Shown here: positions 43,285-52,051 of the stretch, one piece after another
Layout of the letters: each line of letters starts with the position of its first letter
How positions within the stretch are numbered: position 1 is the first letter of the stretch
Assembly: GCF_900094585.1 (NCBI RefSeq)
Contig: NZ_FMAG01000008.1
Coordinates: forward strand, 186,001-250,000
Length of the DNA: 64,000 bases
Source of the DNA: Martinezella multihospitum
GTDB taxonomy: Bacteria; Pseudomonadota; Alphaproteobacteria; Rhizobiales; Rhizobiaceae
Reading direction: 5' to 3'
Position numbers and translations under genes: made by a program
Notes under the pieces: model-generated
Database searches by the model: none
What the model was told of the DNA's origin: nothing
The model's input: only the letters and a program-made list of their open reading frames with translations

Positions 43285-44427
43285 ATGAAGAAGATATCGG
43301 CCGCAAACGGCGATCGCACGGCCGTCGACAAGAGGATATCGAAGCGAAGCGGCCGTCGGTCCGGCAGCAGGGTCACGATGACCGATATTGCCAAGGCGGC
43401 CGGATGTTCGCAGAGCGCGGTATCCTTCGTTCTCAACAATACGCCCGGCATGCGCCTGTCGCAGCAGACCCGTGAGAGGGTCATCGAGGCAGCCCGCCAG
43501 CTTGGCTATGTCGCGCCGGTGCTTGCCACGCCGCCGGCACTCCTGTTTCCGTCGAAGCTCGATGGCGTCATCGGTTTTGCCGTCGACCAACTTGCAACCA
43601 GTCCGGAGGCGGTTGTCGCGATCGAAGGGGCTCGCGAGGCCTGTTGGAATGCCGGAAACGTTCTGCTCGTCGCACAGACCATGAGCGATCCCGTCATGGA
43701 GCCGAGAGCGATCAAGGCGCTCAGCAACAGCGGTATCTCGGCGCTCATCTACATGACGATCTTCACCCGTGAGGTGGAGGTGCCGGATTATCTCTACGAT
43801 CTCAATATCCCGATCATTCTTCTGAATTGCTATACGTCCGACTATGCCTTTCCGGCTGTCGTTCCGAGCGAAATAGCCGGTGGGCAGACCGCTACCCGGC
43901 ATCTGATTTCGCATGGCCACCATCGCATTGCGACGATTACAGGCGAACCGTGGATGCAGGCCGCCCAGGATCGATTGACTGGTTATCGCCGAGCCTTGGC
44001 GACGGCGGATATTCCATTCGATCCCGAGCTTGTCATCGAAGGCGATTGGTCGGCGAGTGCCGGCTATTCCGGCACCATGAAACTGCTTTCGCTTCCCGAG
44101 CGTCCGACGGCGATCTTCTGCCAGAACGACCGCACCGCCATCGGCTGCTATGAAGCGCTGAAGGAAGCTGGCCTCCATATTCCGGAGGACATGTCGGTCA
44201 TGGGTTATGATGACGAAGACATCTGCCGCCATCTCGTGCCGCCCTTGACGACCTCGGTCCTTCCTCACATGGCAATGGGCCAATGGGCGATTGAGCATCT
44301 GGAAACGGCGGTTTTGCCGCGCGAACGCCGCTACCAGATCACCAAGCTCGAATGCTCGCTTGTCAAACGTGCATCCGTTGCCGCACCGGCTGGCATCAGA
44401 ACCGGGCGCAAGGTGCGAAAGGTTTGA
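43285..44427 (+). CDS. LacI-family transcriptional regulator
   Basis: A 380-residue LacI-type repressor. A 30-residue basic N-terminal extension precedes the HTH (MTDIAKAAGCSQSAVSFVLN, then TPGMRLSQQTRERVIEAARQLGY). A periplasmic-binding-like effector domain follows, with IGFAVDQLATSPEAVVAIEGA. It ends with the usual strand and helix pattern (DDEDICRHLVPPLTT). It is divergent from the ribose-type importer, and the dyad at 43041-43056 is its probable operator. The inducer is likely the transported sugar. The N-terminal extension is longer than usual. Confidence 0.92.
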   Translation: MKKISAANGDRTAVDKRISKRSGRRSGSRVTMTDIAKAAGCSQSAVSFVLNNTPGMRLSQQTRERVIEAARQLGYVAPVLATPPALLFPSKLDGVIGFAVDQLATSPEAVVAIEGAREACWNAGNVLLVAQTMSDPVMEPRAIKALSNSGISALIYMTIFTREVEVPDYLYDLNIPIILLNCYTSDYAFPAVVPSEIAGGQTATRHLISHGHHRIATITGEPWMQAAQDRLTGYRRALATADIPFDPELVIEGDWSASAGYSGTMKLLSLPERPTAIFCQNDRTAIGCYEALKEAGLHIPEDMSVMGYDDEDICRHLVPPLTTSVLPHMAMGQWAIEHLETAVLPRERRYQITKLECSLVKRASVAAPAGIRTGRKVRKV

Positions 44428-44510
44428 TGGATTCCGCCGGCGGCCGCGGGCGATCCGTTCGCCTGGCAACCTCTAGCAGCGTCTTGGCGACTGGCGGTTC
44501 GATTGCTACT

Positions 44511-45815
44511 ATGCGCGTCATGACGGTTCTCTCCCAGGATACCCGCCCGCCGCTCCGGCTTCTGTTCCGGCTGCCATCGCTCACCTTGCAACTGCTGTGG
44601 CGCTTCTGGCCGCAGCTGATGGCGCTGTGGTTGCTCGGGCTGATTGGAAATTCGCTTCTCAACGAACTGGCTGTCATGATCGGCCGGCTGAATGCATTGG
44701 CCGGGCTTTCCACTCTGGCCCTTGTCGTACTCCTGAAGCTTGTCATCATCGTCGCGCTGTTCGAGACTGTACGGCCCGGACTCCCGTCGCTTGATGCCGC
44801 TTCGCGCGTTGCGGCTGCCCGGCCGGAGACAGATACTGGCGACAGTCCTGCAACGCCGGGCTTCACGTCGATACTCGCGCTGACACTCGTGCCGTTCTTC
44901 GCCTACTACGCTGCCTGGGGTTTTCTCGGCGATACGGTAAGGGAATATTCCCGGCTGTCGCTCGACCTGATGCTGTTCGGCGAAAGTTACAACCCCCTTA
45001 AATTCGGCGGCAGTGCCTGGCTCCTCGTGTCGGTCGCCGTCGCCTGGGTGGTCAGGCGCTTCGCCAAATTCATGCATGCCCGTTCGAAAGCGCCGATCTG
45101 GGCTGTTATCATCGTCGTTTGCGAGGCGAACTGGGCCTTCATCGGTCTCTTTGTCATTTCGACCTGGCAGGACGACATCCGTTCCTGGATTGCCAAGCTT
45201 CCCGAAACGATCGGGCATTTCCTCGGCTTTCTCAATCCGGTGGGAGATGCCGCAGCAGCCACCATCTTGCCGCCGACGGCGGAGGACGCGTCGTTTTCCT
45301 TTTCCAGGCAAATGCGCGGTCTTTTCCTCTACGCACTTTATCCCGTCGTCTGGCTGACGCTTGCCGCCTTGGTCTATGGTTATGACATCAATGGCGAACG
45401 CCCGCTGACGGAAGGCCGTCTTGCGCGCGCGGTTTCACGCTGGCAGTCGCTGCCGAAAGCGATCCGCGACTTCATTTCGCATTTCATCGCGGGGACAGCG
45501 AAACGCTATCGCGCATTGGCGGAAGGTGTCGGGCTTACCCTCGGTTCCGGCCTCGGGCTGATGCTATCAGTCATTCTGCTATACCGGCTGCTGGATTGGG
45601 GTTCGGCCTGGGCCTGGTACGGCACCTCCAGGCTGATCGGTCCGTACGATCTGCCCTTGTGGCAGATGATTGCGCAGGCCATTTCGCTTTTCTTCGGCAG
45701 TCCCAGTGCGCCGGGCGACGGTGTTCTCATCATGCCGATCAAAATATGCCTACTTGCCGCGGCTCTGGAAATCGGCTTCGCGCAGGGGCGGGAATGGCGC
45801 CGCGGCGGAAGCTGA
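44511..45815 (+). CDS. Multi-span membrane protein of unknown function
   Basis: A 434-residue inner-membrane protein with about seven to eight hydrophobic segments, including LMALWLLGLIGNSLL, ALVVLLKLVIIVAL, LTLVPFFAYYAAWGFLG and VGLTLGSGLGLMLSVILLY. A charged region around residues 270-300 and a short cytoplasmic C-terminus (GREWRRGGS) complete it. I recognise no family. ATG 44511 or 44520 is the likely start; the open frame begins upstream inside the LacI gene. It is convergent with three overlapping membrane-anchored genes, and the four may form one functional unit, which would be new to me. Confidence 0.7.
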   Translation: MRVMTVLSQDTRPPLRLLFRLPSLTLQLLWRFWPQLMALWLLGLIGNSLLNELAVMIGRLNALAGLSTLALVVLLKLVIIVALFETVRPGLPSLDAASRVAAARPETDTGDSPATPGFTSILALTLVPFFAYYAAWGFLGDTVREYSRLSLDLMLFGESYNPLKFGGSAWLLVSVAVAWVVRRFAKFMHARSKAPIWAVIIVVCEANWAFIGLFVISTWQDDIRSWIAKLPETIGHFLGFLNPVGDAAAATILPPTAEDASFSFSRQMRGLFLYALYPVVWLTLAALVYGYDINGERPLTEGRLARAVSRWQSLPKAIRDFISHFIAGTAKRYRALAEGVGLTLGSGLGLMLSVILLYRLLDWGSAWAWYGTSRLIGPYDLPLWQMIAQAISLFFGSPSAPGDGVLIMPIKICLLAAALEIGFAQGREWRRGGS

Positions 45816-45843
45816 TGCCCGGAGCGGCTTGGCCGAAGTTGTT

Positions 45844-46416
45844 TTAGTTCAGCCGCAGCGGGAAGGATATGGCGTCCGGCCTCGTCGAAGCGAAGCTCAG
45901 CTGCGCCGACAAAGAGGGGATTGCGTCGGCCGGCACGACGAATTTTTCCTCCATGAGCGCGTTTGCGCTTTTGGCAGGCGGCTGGCGGGATATGGTATCG
46001 CAGCCATCGATGGGGGTGGCCTGTGGATCGAGGTCGCGGCTGAGATCTTTGGAGAGAATGAAATTGAGGGGCTGCCAGCGGCGCCCCTTCGGGTCCGTCA
46101 GGGTCAGGCTGCATTGAGCCCAGGACTGTCCGATATCGTCTTCGGCTTTTGCAGTCAGCCTTACGACCACCAGGCGCATCTGGCCGGGAAAGGTAATTTT
46201 CCCGTCGCGCCCATCGCCGATCACCCTCGCCTGGTTGAGCGCCCAGGAGGCCTTGGCATAGGTCTGTCCGCCGGCATTGTCGCTTATGCGCAGCTCGTTT
46301 CGCTTGATGTAATCCTCGGCATTGCGCCATGCGTTGATGGCATAATAGCCAGCCAGCAAGAAGGGCAGGCTTAGCAAGGATGCCAGCCAGAGCCGTTGCT
46401 CCCGTCTAGACGCCAT
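45844..46416 (-). CDS. Membrane-anchored protein of unknown function, gene 3 of three
   Basis: A 190-residue protein. An N-terminal membrane anchor (LWLASLLSLPFLLAGYYAI) follows a short basic tail. The periplasmic part is a beta-rich domain with SWALNQARVIGD, GQMRLVVVRLTAK and GRRWQPLNFILSKDL. It resembles the immunoglobulin-like fold of the two upstream neighbours, suggesting paralogues. ATG 46416 has GGAG ten bases upstream; an in-frame GTG at 46440 would overlap the preceding gene by 35 bases. Function unknown. Confidence 0.65.
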   Translation of the reverse strand: MASRREQRLWLASLLSLPFLLAGYYAINAWRNAEDYIKRNELRISDNAGGQTYAKASWALNQARVIGDGRDGKITFPGQMRLVVVRLTAKAEDDIGQSWAQCSLTLTDPKGRRWQPLNFILSKDLSRDLDPQATPIDGCDTISRQPPAKSANALMEEKFVVPADAIPSLSAQLSFASTRPDAISFPLRLN

Positions 46417-46969
46417 TATTGCCGATCTCCGCGCGATCACGCGTCTCGACGCTTCCGCCGTCGAGCTTGACGCGAATTTCCGAATCCAGCTGGGGGGATG
46501 GCTGCCTGGAAAGCACCAGTGTCATATTGCTCGTTTCATCCTCCGGCAGCTCGAAGATGAAGATGCCTGAAGTCGGCAGGCCCGGCTGCAAATCCTTGGA
46601 CGGTAGGAGGCGCGGTGCGCCGTCGGCGCGATGGGTCTGCCGATAGGAGCGGCCGGAAGCCCCTTCAATCGCGGCGGCCTGGATGGTCATGGTATCGTAT
46701 TTCGACTGCAGTTCGACACTGACGATCAGCCAGACCCCTTCGGTCTGCCGCTCGACCGGCTTGCCGTAAGAGGTAAATGTGATCGTTTTCGCGCGCAGAA
46801 GCTTGGCGACCTTGACGCTGAACGTCTTGCTCGACACGGTGTCCTTCTGCAGTCCGGTGGTCTCGATGGGGCCGGTCAGGACGGCATAGCTCGGTGTGGT
46901 CGATTGCAGGTAGGCCAAAAGCAGGGCGGCGACGCCGACGAGCAACAAGGAAAGCAAAAGGCGTATCAA
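46406..46969 (-). CDS. Membrane-anchored protein of unknown function, gene 2 of three
   Basis: A 187-residue protein. It has an N-terminal transmembrane anchor (LLLSLLLVGVAALLLAYL) and a periplasmic beta-sandwich domain: TFSVKVAKLLRAKTITF, GVWLIVSVELQSKYDT and TSGIFIFELPEDETSNMTLVLS. This pattern resembles the Telomere-like/DUF4352 immunoglobulin-like domains used for protein contact. ATG 46969 overlaps the preceding stop by four bases, and the following gene overlaps its end. The three genes are therefore translationally coupled. Confidence 0.65.
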   Translation of the reverse strand: MIRLLLSLLLVGVAALLLAYLQSTTPSYAVLTGPIETTGLQKDTVSSKTFSVKVAKLLRAKTITFTSYGKPVERQTEGVWLIVSVELQSKYDTMTIQAAAIEGASGRSYRQTHRADGAPRLLPSKDLQPGLPTSGIFIFELPEDETSNMTLVLSRQPSPQLDSEIRVKLDGGSVETRDRAEIGNNGV

Positions 46970-47556
46970 GGATTTGCTCCTTGCCCCACCGAAAGCGGCA
47001 AGCCGATGCGCGCCACATCATTCGGGTTGAACCAGCCCGGCGCCGCATAGAGATTATCCTTTGGCTTATAGGTGGTGCCTACGATCGAAACGTTCAGCAC
47101 CTTGGGAAGTGCCAGCGTCGCTGGCAATTGCCAGACGACCTTGACCTTTTCCGGCATCATCGGCTGAAGGTCCCAAAGCAGATCATTGTCCCGGACAAGA
47201 TAGAATTGTGGGGATGGCGGGTTCGCAAGATTTTCGAGCTTCAGCGTATCCCGATAAAGATTCGAGCTTTCCGCCGTCATGTTTTCAAGGGTCAGATCGA
47301 GTGTCAGCGCTTTCTTGCCATCGGGAAGGCGTCGGCCATCCGGTGTCTCAGCGGCGATGCTACTGGAATTGAGAGTGACCATCCATTGGCCCGCATTGAC
47401 GGGTTTGCCGGGTGCCACCTGTGCCACCTCCGTTCCCGTGCGGGTTTCGTAGATCGAAAATCCAAGCGACAGTGCGCCCGCCAGAAGTCCGCCGATACCG
47501 GCGATGATCCGTGTGTAGAGCGCCTTGTTCGCCTTGCTGACAGCCGATGGGGTCAT
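46966..47556 (-). CDS. Membrane-anchored protein of unknown function, gene 1 of three
   Basis: A 196-residue protein with a short cytoplasmic N-terminus (MTPSAVSKANKALYTR) and one membrane segment (IIAGIGGLLAGALSLGFSI). The periplasmic domain is beta-rich, with GQWMVTLNSSSIAAET, KKALTLDLTLENMTAES and KVKVVWQLPATL. It is the first gene of the coupled trio. ATG 47556 is chosen since the frame upstream overlaps the LacI operator region. Its domain organisation matches the next two proteins, so the trio may have arisen by duplication. Function unknown. Confidence 0.65.
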   Translation of the reverse strand: MTPSAVSKANKALYTRIIAGIGGLLAGALSLGFSIYETRTGTEVAQVAPGKPVNAGQWMVTLNSSSIAAETPDGRRLPDGKKALTLDLTLENMTAESSNLYRDTLKLENLANPPSPQFYLVRDNDLLWDLQPMMPEKVKVVWQLPATLALPKVLNVSIVGTTYKPKDNLYAAPGWFNPNDVARIGLPLSVGQGANP

Positions 47557-47703
47557 TGCCTGATGCGATCGAGTGGTGACACTGGCCGCCCGCAACTCAG
47601 GGAAGCCCGGCGACAATCCCTATTTGGCTCAGCCGGCCAATCCGGCAAGGGTGAGTGGTACCCGAACGTACGAATTATGTGCGGATATTGCCGCGAAGAT
47701 ACA

Positions 47704-47745
47704 TTGTAAATCGATTTGCAAAAGCATTTGCAAATCGATTTACAA
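47704..47745. promoter_or_regulatory. Double LacI operator: 19-bp perfect inverted repeat
   Basis: TTGTAAATCGATTTGCAAA (47704-47722), spacer AGCA and its exact reverse complement (47727-47745). Each arm contains a TGTAAATCGATTTGCA unit that is itself almost palindromic, with a central CG. It therefore reads as two LacI half-operators with centres 24 bases apart. It lies 18 bases before the LacI gene, suggesting autoregulation and control of the importer downstream. Confidence 0.75.
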
Positions 47746-47762
47746 TACCGTAGCCTGCGAAA

Positions 47763-48767
47763 ATGACCACAATCGCCAAAGTTGCCAAGCGTGCCGGAGT
47801 ATCGCCGACCACTGTGTCGCATGTGCTCAATCATGCCGACCGTGTCTCGGCGGATTTGCGCAAGCGCGTTCAGGAAGCGATCGCCGAGCTCGGCTATGTG
47901 CCGAACCCGCTCGCCCAAAGCCTCAGGACCGGCCGCACCAATCTCGTAGCCATGCTGATCCCGGACATCCGCAACCCCTTCTACCCGGAAATGGTGCAGG
48001 CGGCGCAGTCCGATCTCGAGGCGACCGGGATCGATCTCCTGGTCTTCAATACCGATGTCCCCGGCGGCCATTCGCAGGAGCACGGCAAGCACTATCTTCG
48101 CCAGATCCGCAGCCGGCGCATCGATGGTCTCATCGTCGGCGATTTCGCGTTGCACGGCATGCATGACGCATTGCTGGAAATCGATCTGCCGACCGTGTTC
48201 ATCGGCGATCTGCCGAACCGGGCAGTCGATAGCGTCAAGATCGATGATTTCGGCGGTGGCCATCAGATGGGAACCTATCTGGCCGAGAAGGGTCATCGCC
48301 GGATCGCGCATGTGACCGGCCCATCCTTCTTCGCCGAAGCCATGGCGCGCGCGGCCGGTTTCGAACAGGGCCTGCGCGACAACGGCATCGAGCCGATTGC
48401 CGAGCTGCGGCGGGAAGGAAGTTATCTCGGTCCGTCAGGGGAAGAGGCGGTCGATTGGCTTCTGGCGAACTATGGCGACAACCTGCCCTCGGTGATCTTC
48501 TTCGGAAACTACCTGATGGCTGCGGGCGCGCTCGCCGCCTTCTTCGATCGCGGCATCAGCGTGCCGAAGGATATCGGCATTGCCGTCTTCGGCGATCAGC
48601 CGCAGCTCGAATATGTCCGGCCGCGGATTACAAGGGTCGGCAACACACCGTCGCTGCTTGCCCATCGCGCTACCGAAATGCTGCTGGAGAGGCTTTCGGG
48701 AGCTTATGCAGGACCCGCGCGTTCGGAAGTGATCCCCTGCAATCTGCACGCCTTCGATACCGCATGA
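47763..48767 (+). CDS. LacI-family transcriptional regulator of the GH172 sugar operon
   Basis: A 334-residue LacI repressor beginning directly with MTTIAKVAKRAGVSPTTVSH and VLNHADRVS, the HTH and hinge helix region. The effector domain follows with LVAMLIPDIRNPFYPEMVQ and GLIVGDFALHG. It is the first gene of a cluster in the same direction as an ABC importer and a GH172 enzyme. The strong 42-base double operator immediately upstream supports autoregulation. The ribosome-binding site is weak. Confidence 0.93.
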   Translation: MTTIAKVAKRAGVSPTTVSHVLNHADRVSADLRKRVQEAIAELGYVPNPLAQSLRTGRTNLVAMLIPDIRNPFYPEMVQAAQSDLEATGIDLLVFNTDVPGGHSQEHGKHYLRQIRSRRIDGLIVGDFALHGMHDALLEIDLPTVFIGDLPNRAVDSVKIDDFGGGHQMGTYLAEKGHRRIAHVTGPSFFAEAMARAAGFEQGLRDNGIEPIAELRREGSYLGPSGEEAVDWLLANYGDNLPSVIFFGNYLMAAGALAAFFDRGISVPKDIGIAVFGDQPQLEYVRPRITRVGNTPSLLAHRATEMLLERLSGAYAGPARSEVIPCNLHAFDTA

Positions 48768-48826
48768 ATTGAGGCTCCGTCACCCGGGAGGAGTGTGGTG
48801 ACGGCAACGCAAAATGGGAGGAAGTC

Positions 48827-50179
48827 ATGACTGGTAAGGATAAATTCATCATCCCCGCAACCCGTCGCAGCGTGCTCAAGGGCGGCGCGATCCTCGCCGC
48901 CGGTGCGGCTGCCGGGTTGAGCGGTTTTCCCTATATATCGCGCATGGCCGTCCGCGCGCAGAGTGCGCCGCTGAAGTTCTGGCAGTTCTACGCGCCGGGC
49001 GGCCCGGTCCAGAGCCAGATCGACTGGTTCGAGAAAGCGGTCGCAGCCTGGAACGACAGCCACCCGCAAAAGGTGGAACTCGAATATGTGCCGAACGCGG
49101 AGTATATCAACGGACCGAAGCTCGCGACCGCCTTCGCCTCCGGCGAGGGGCCGGACATCTTCCTCATCTCGCCGGGCGATTTCCTCCGTTATTACAATGG
49201 TGGCGTCCTGCAGGATCTGACACCCCATATCGACGCCAAGGAAGATTTCCCGGAGAGCGTCATTGCCAACCGCATGGTCGGCGGCAAGATCTACGGCATT
49301 CCGATGGAAGTCGAGCCGATGGCGATGTACTATTCAGTCAAGGCTTTCGAAGAAGCGAAGCTGAACGAAAACGATATTCCGAAAACATGGGACGACCTGC
49401 TTGAGCTTGCCAAGAAGCTGACGACGCCGAAACGCTTCGGCATGCTGTTCGAGACCCAGCCGGGCTACTACCAGAACTTTACCTGGTATCCTTTCCTCTG
49501 GCAGGGCGGCGGGGAATTCCAGGGTAAGGACGGCAAGAGCGCCTTCGATTCTCCGGCCACGGTGCAGGCTTTGAAGTTCTGGCAGGATGCCGTCAATTCA
49601 GGGGCTGCTCCGCGCCAGGTCATGGGTAGCGGCGCCAACGACACGGTCGCCAACCTCGCATCGGGTTACTGTGCCATTCAGAATGTCGGCATCTGGGGCA
49701 TCTCGCAACTGCAGAGCAATGCCAAGGATTTCAAATATGGCGTCTTCCGTCTGCCCACACCGCCGGGCGGCAGATATGTCACCGTCGGCGGCGGCTGGGC
49801 CTTCGTTGCCAATGCCAAGAGCAAGAATCCGGATGCGGCGGCGCAATTCTGCGCCTGGGCGCTGGCTTCCAAGGAAAAAGACTCCGTCCAGCGCGTCGCC
49901 GACTGGTGCACCAAGGGCAAATCGGACATGCCGCCGCGTGAAAGCGCGCTTGCCGCCGGCGGAGATGCCTTCAAGACCGGCATGATCGGCAAATTCGCCG
50001 CTGATGTCTATCCCGGAGCCCGCGCCGAACCGCGCGTGCCGCCAGAGGTCTACAAGATCATCTCCGATGCGATCCAGCAGACGCAGCTCGGCGGCGCCGA
50101 TCCTCAAGCAACGGCAACCTCAGCCTCGCAGCAGCTCGACGCGTTCCTCGGTTCCTATAGCGGCGCGCCGATCCTTTAA
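48827..50179 (+). CDS. Tat-exported ABC transporter solute-binding protein (family 1)
   Basis: A 450-residue carbohydrate-binding protein. The signal contains TRRSVLKGGAILAAGA, a twin-arginine motif, unusual for this family. The mature protein has the family 1 (SBP_bac_1) fold: KFWQFYAPGGP, YVPNAEYINGPKLATAFASG and GPDIFLISPGD, then KIYGIPMEVEPMAMYYS. It delivers an oligosaccharide to the two permeases that follow. A GGGAGG-type site precedes ATG 48827. The hairpin at 50190-50218 follows it. Confidence 0.92.
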   Translation: MTGKDKFIIPATRRSVLKGGAILAAGAAAGLSGFPYISRMAVRAQSAPLKFWQFYAPGGPVQSQIDWFEKAVAAWNDSHPQKVELEYVPNAEYINGPKLATAFASGEGPDIFLISPGDFLRYYNGGVLQDLTPHIDAKEDFPESVIANRMVGGKIYGIPMEVEPMAMYYSVKAFEEAKLNENDIPKTWDDLLELAKKLTTPKRFGMLFETQPGYYQNFTWYPFLWQGGGEFQGKDGKSAFDSPATVQALKFWQDAVNSGAAPRQVMGSGANDTVANLASGYCAIQNVGIWGISQLQSNAKDFKYGVFRLPTPPGGRYVTVGGGWAFVANAKSKNPDAAAQFCAWALASKEKDSVQRVADWCTKGKSDMPPRESALAAGGDAFKTGMIGKFAADVYPGARAEPRVPPEVYKIISDAIQQTQLGGADPQATATSASQQLDAFLGSYSGAPIL

Positions 50180-50189
50180 GAAGAAATGT

Positions 50190-50218
50190 CGGCCGCTACG
50201 CAGTCAGCGCAGCGGCCG
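50190..50218 (+). terminator. Intercistronic hairpin after the solute-binding protein gene
   Basis: CGGCCGCT (50190-50197) and AGCGGCCG (50211-50218) form an eight-base stem. Such hairpins often keep binding-protein mRNA more abundant than the permease mRNA. Confidence 0.6.
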
Positions 50219-50240
50219 TCTCTCTTTACGGGATGAGATC

Positions 50241-51185
50241 ATGACGACAATTGCAGATGCGACGACACGCCATGCGAATGGCAGACGCAAGGGTCTTTCC
50301 GCCCGGCATCGTGAGTGGATCGCGGGCTACCTCTTCGTGCTGCCCGACGCGCTCGGCCTGTTCCTGTTTCTCGGCGTGCCGATGCTTCTGTCGCTCGCCT
50401 TGAGCGTCTATGAAGTCAACGGTTTTGGCGGCTACAATTTCGTCGGCGCCAAGAATTATATCCGCATCTGGCATGATCCTCTGTTCTGGAAGGGGGCGAG
50501 GGTGACCGCGCTCTATGCCGTCATGCTCGTCCCCTCGCTCTATGTGACCGGCCTGGGGCTGGCGCTTCTTGTGCAGCAGACCAATCGCTTCAATGCCGTC
50601 ATGCGGTCGATGTTTTTCGCGCCAAACATGGTGAGCCTCGTGGTCGTCGCCCTTGTCTGGCAATTTATGGTGATCGACAAGATCGGCGTCGTTGGTCAGA
50701 CCATGGCGAACCTCGGTCTTCCCGCTATTTCATTTCTCGGCGATCCGAATTTCGCACTGATCACCGTCGTGCTTGTCAGCGTCTGGTTCCTGATGGGCTT
50801 CTATATGCTGATCTTCCTGGGTGGCCTGCAGGACATACCGAAGGAATATTACGAGGCGGCGATGATCGATGGCGCGGGGCCGGTCAAGCGCTTCCGATAC
50901 ATTACGCTGCCGCTGCTGAAGCCCACCAGTTTCTTCGTTCTCATGGTGTCGATGGTTGCAGCCGTTGCCGGTGCCCAGGCCTTCGACATCATCTACGTCA
51001 TGACCAAGGGCGGGCCTGCCAATTCGACGGCGGTACTGATCGTCTACATCTATCAGCAAGCCTTTTCTTTCGGCGCCTTCGGCTATGCGGCAGCGATGTC
51101 GTCGATCCTGGTCATTGCGCTCATGGCCGTGACAGCTATCTTCTTTATCGTCACGCGCGGAGGACGTTTCGATCATGCGGAATGA
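50241..51185 (+). CDS. Carbohydrate ABC transporter permease (MalF/UgpA-like)
   Basis: A 314-residue inner-membrane permease of the CUT1 class, with six membrane segments after a 30-residue tail. GYLFVLPDALGLFLFLGVP opens the first segment, and the EAA loop is YYEAAMIDGAGPVKRFRYIT with the conserved EAAxxDGA core. It pairs with the next permease, overlapping it by 11 bases. ATG 50241 is chosen, as the upstream part of the frame overlaps the binding-protein gene. Confidence 0.93.
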   Translation: MTTIADATTRHANGRRKGLSARHREWIAGYLFVLPDALGLFLFLGVPMLLSLALSVYEVNGFGGYNFVGAKNYIRIWHDPLFWKGARVTALYAVMLVPSLYVTGLGLALLVQQTNRFNAVMRSMFFAPNMVSLVVVALVWQFMVIDKIGVVGQTMANLGLPAISFLGDPNFALITVVLVSVWFLMGFYMLIFLGGLQDIPKEYYEAAMIDGAGPVKRFRYITLPLLKPTSFFVLMVSMVAAVAGAQAFDIIYVMTKGGPANSTAVLIVYIYQQAFSFGAFGYAAAMSSILVIALMAVTAIFFIVTRGGRFDHAE

Positions 51186-52023
51186 CGCCTCCAACGCCTA
51201 TTTTGCACGATCGCAGGTAACGCTGGTGCGCTGCCTGTGGATGTTGATCGCTGCCATCCTGGCACTGATGACGCTGTTTCCGCTGCTCTGGATGGTCTCG
51301 ATCGCCTTCAAGCCGGCAGCCGAATCCTTCTCCTCATCGCTGTTACCGGAAGCGCCGACGCTCGACAATTTCATCTACGTACTGACCGGAGTACCCTTCA
51401 TCCGCTACATGCTGAACAGCTTCTTTGTGTCGGCGACGGTAACGATCGTCGCGCTGTTCTTCCACACCATGGCTGGCTATGCGCTCGCGCGTCTGCGCTT
51501 TCCCGGGCGTGAGATCATCTTTCTGGCGATCTTCTCGACCTTTCTCGTCTCGCTCCCGGTGGTGATCGTGCCGCTCTTCATCATCGTCAAGGCGATGGGC
51601 ATGATCAATTCCTATGCGGGGCTCATCATTCCGGCGATCTTCAACGCCTTCGGCATCTTCCTGCTGCGGCAATACTATCTGTCATTGCCGCGCGAGATCG
51701 AGGAGGCAGCGGTGATCGACGGCGCCGGTTATTGGCGCATCTATTGGAGCGTCATCTTGCCCTTGAGCCGGCCGATCATGTCGGCGCTCGCCATCCTGTT
51801 TTTCCTCGCCAACTGGAATTCCTTCCTCTGGCCGTTGACGATCACCTCCAATCCGAACCTCTGGATGGTGCAGGTCGGCATCGCCAACTTCAAGAGCCAG
51901 TATTCGGCATCCTGGAACTACATGATGGCAGCTTCCACCATCGTCGCCATCCCGACCCTCATTCTCTTCGTGATTTTCCAGCGGCAGATCATGGATTCGC
52001 TGAAGACCAGCGGGCTGAAATAG
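51175..52023 (+). CDS. Carbohydrate ABC transporter permease (MalG/UgpE-like)
   Basis: A 282-residue CUT1 permease, second subunit of the importer. It shows six membrane segments and the EAA loop EIEEAAVIDGAGYWRIYW, the interface with the ATPase. No nucleotide-binding protein is encoded in this cluster. The importer must borrow an ATPase such as an MsmK/UgpC-type subunit from elsewhere in the genome, as occurs in other bacteria. It overlaps the preceding gene and is followed 28 bases later by the GH172 gene. Confidence 0.93.
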   Translation: MRNDASNAYFARSQVTLVRCLWMLIAAILALMTLFPLLWMVSIAFKPAAESFSSSLLPEAPTLDNFIYVLTGVPFIRYMLNSFFVSATVTIVALFFHTMAGYALARLRFPGREIIFLAIFSTFLVSLPVVIVPLFIIVKAMGMINSYAGLIIPAIFNAFGIFLLRQYYLSLPREIEEAAVIDGAGYWRIYWSVILPLSRPIMSALAILFFLANWNSFLWPLTITSNPNLWMVQVGIANFKSQYSASWNYMMAASTIVAIPTLILFVIFQRQIMDSLKTSGLK

Positions 52024-52051
52024 CCGGCTTCATTCAAGACAGGAGACCTTC

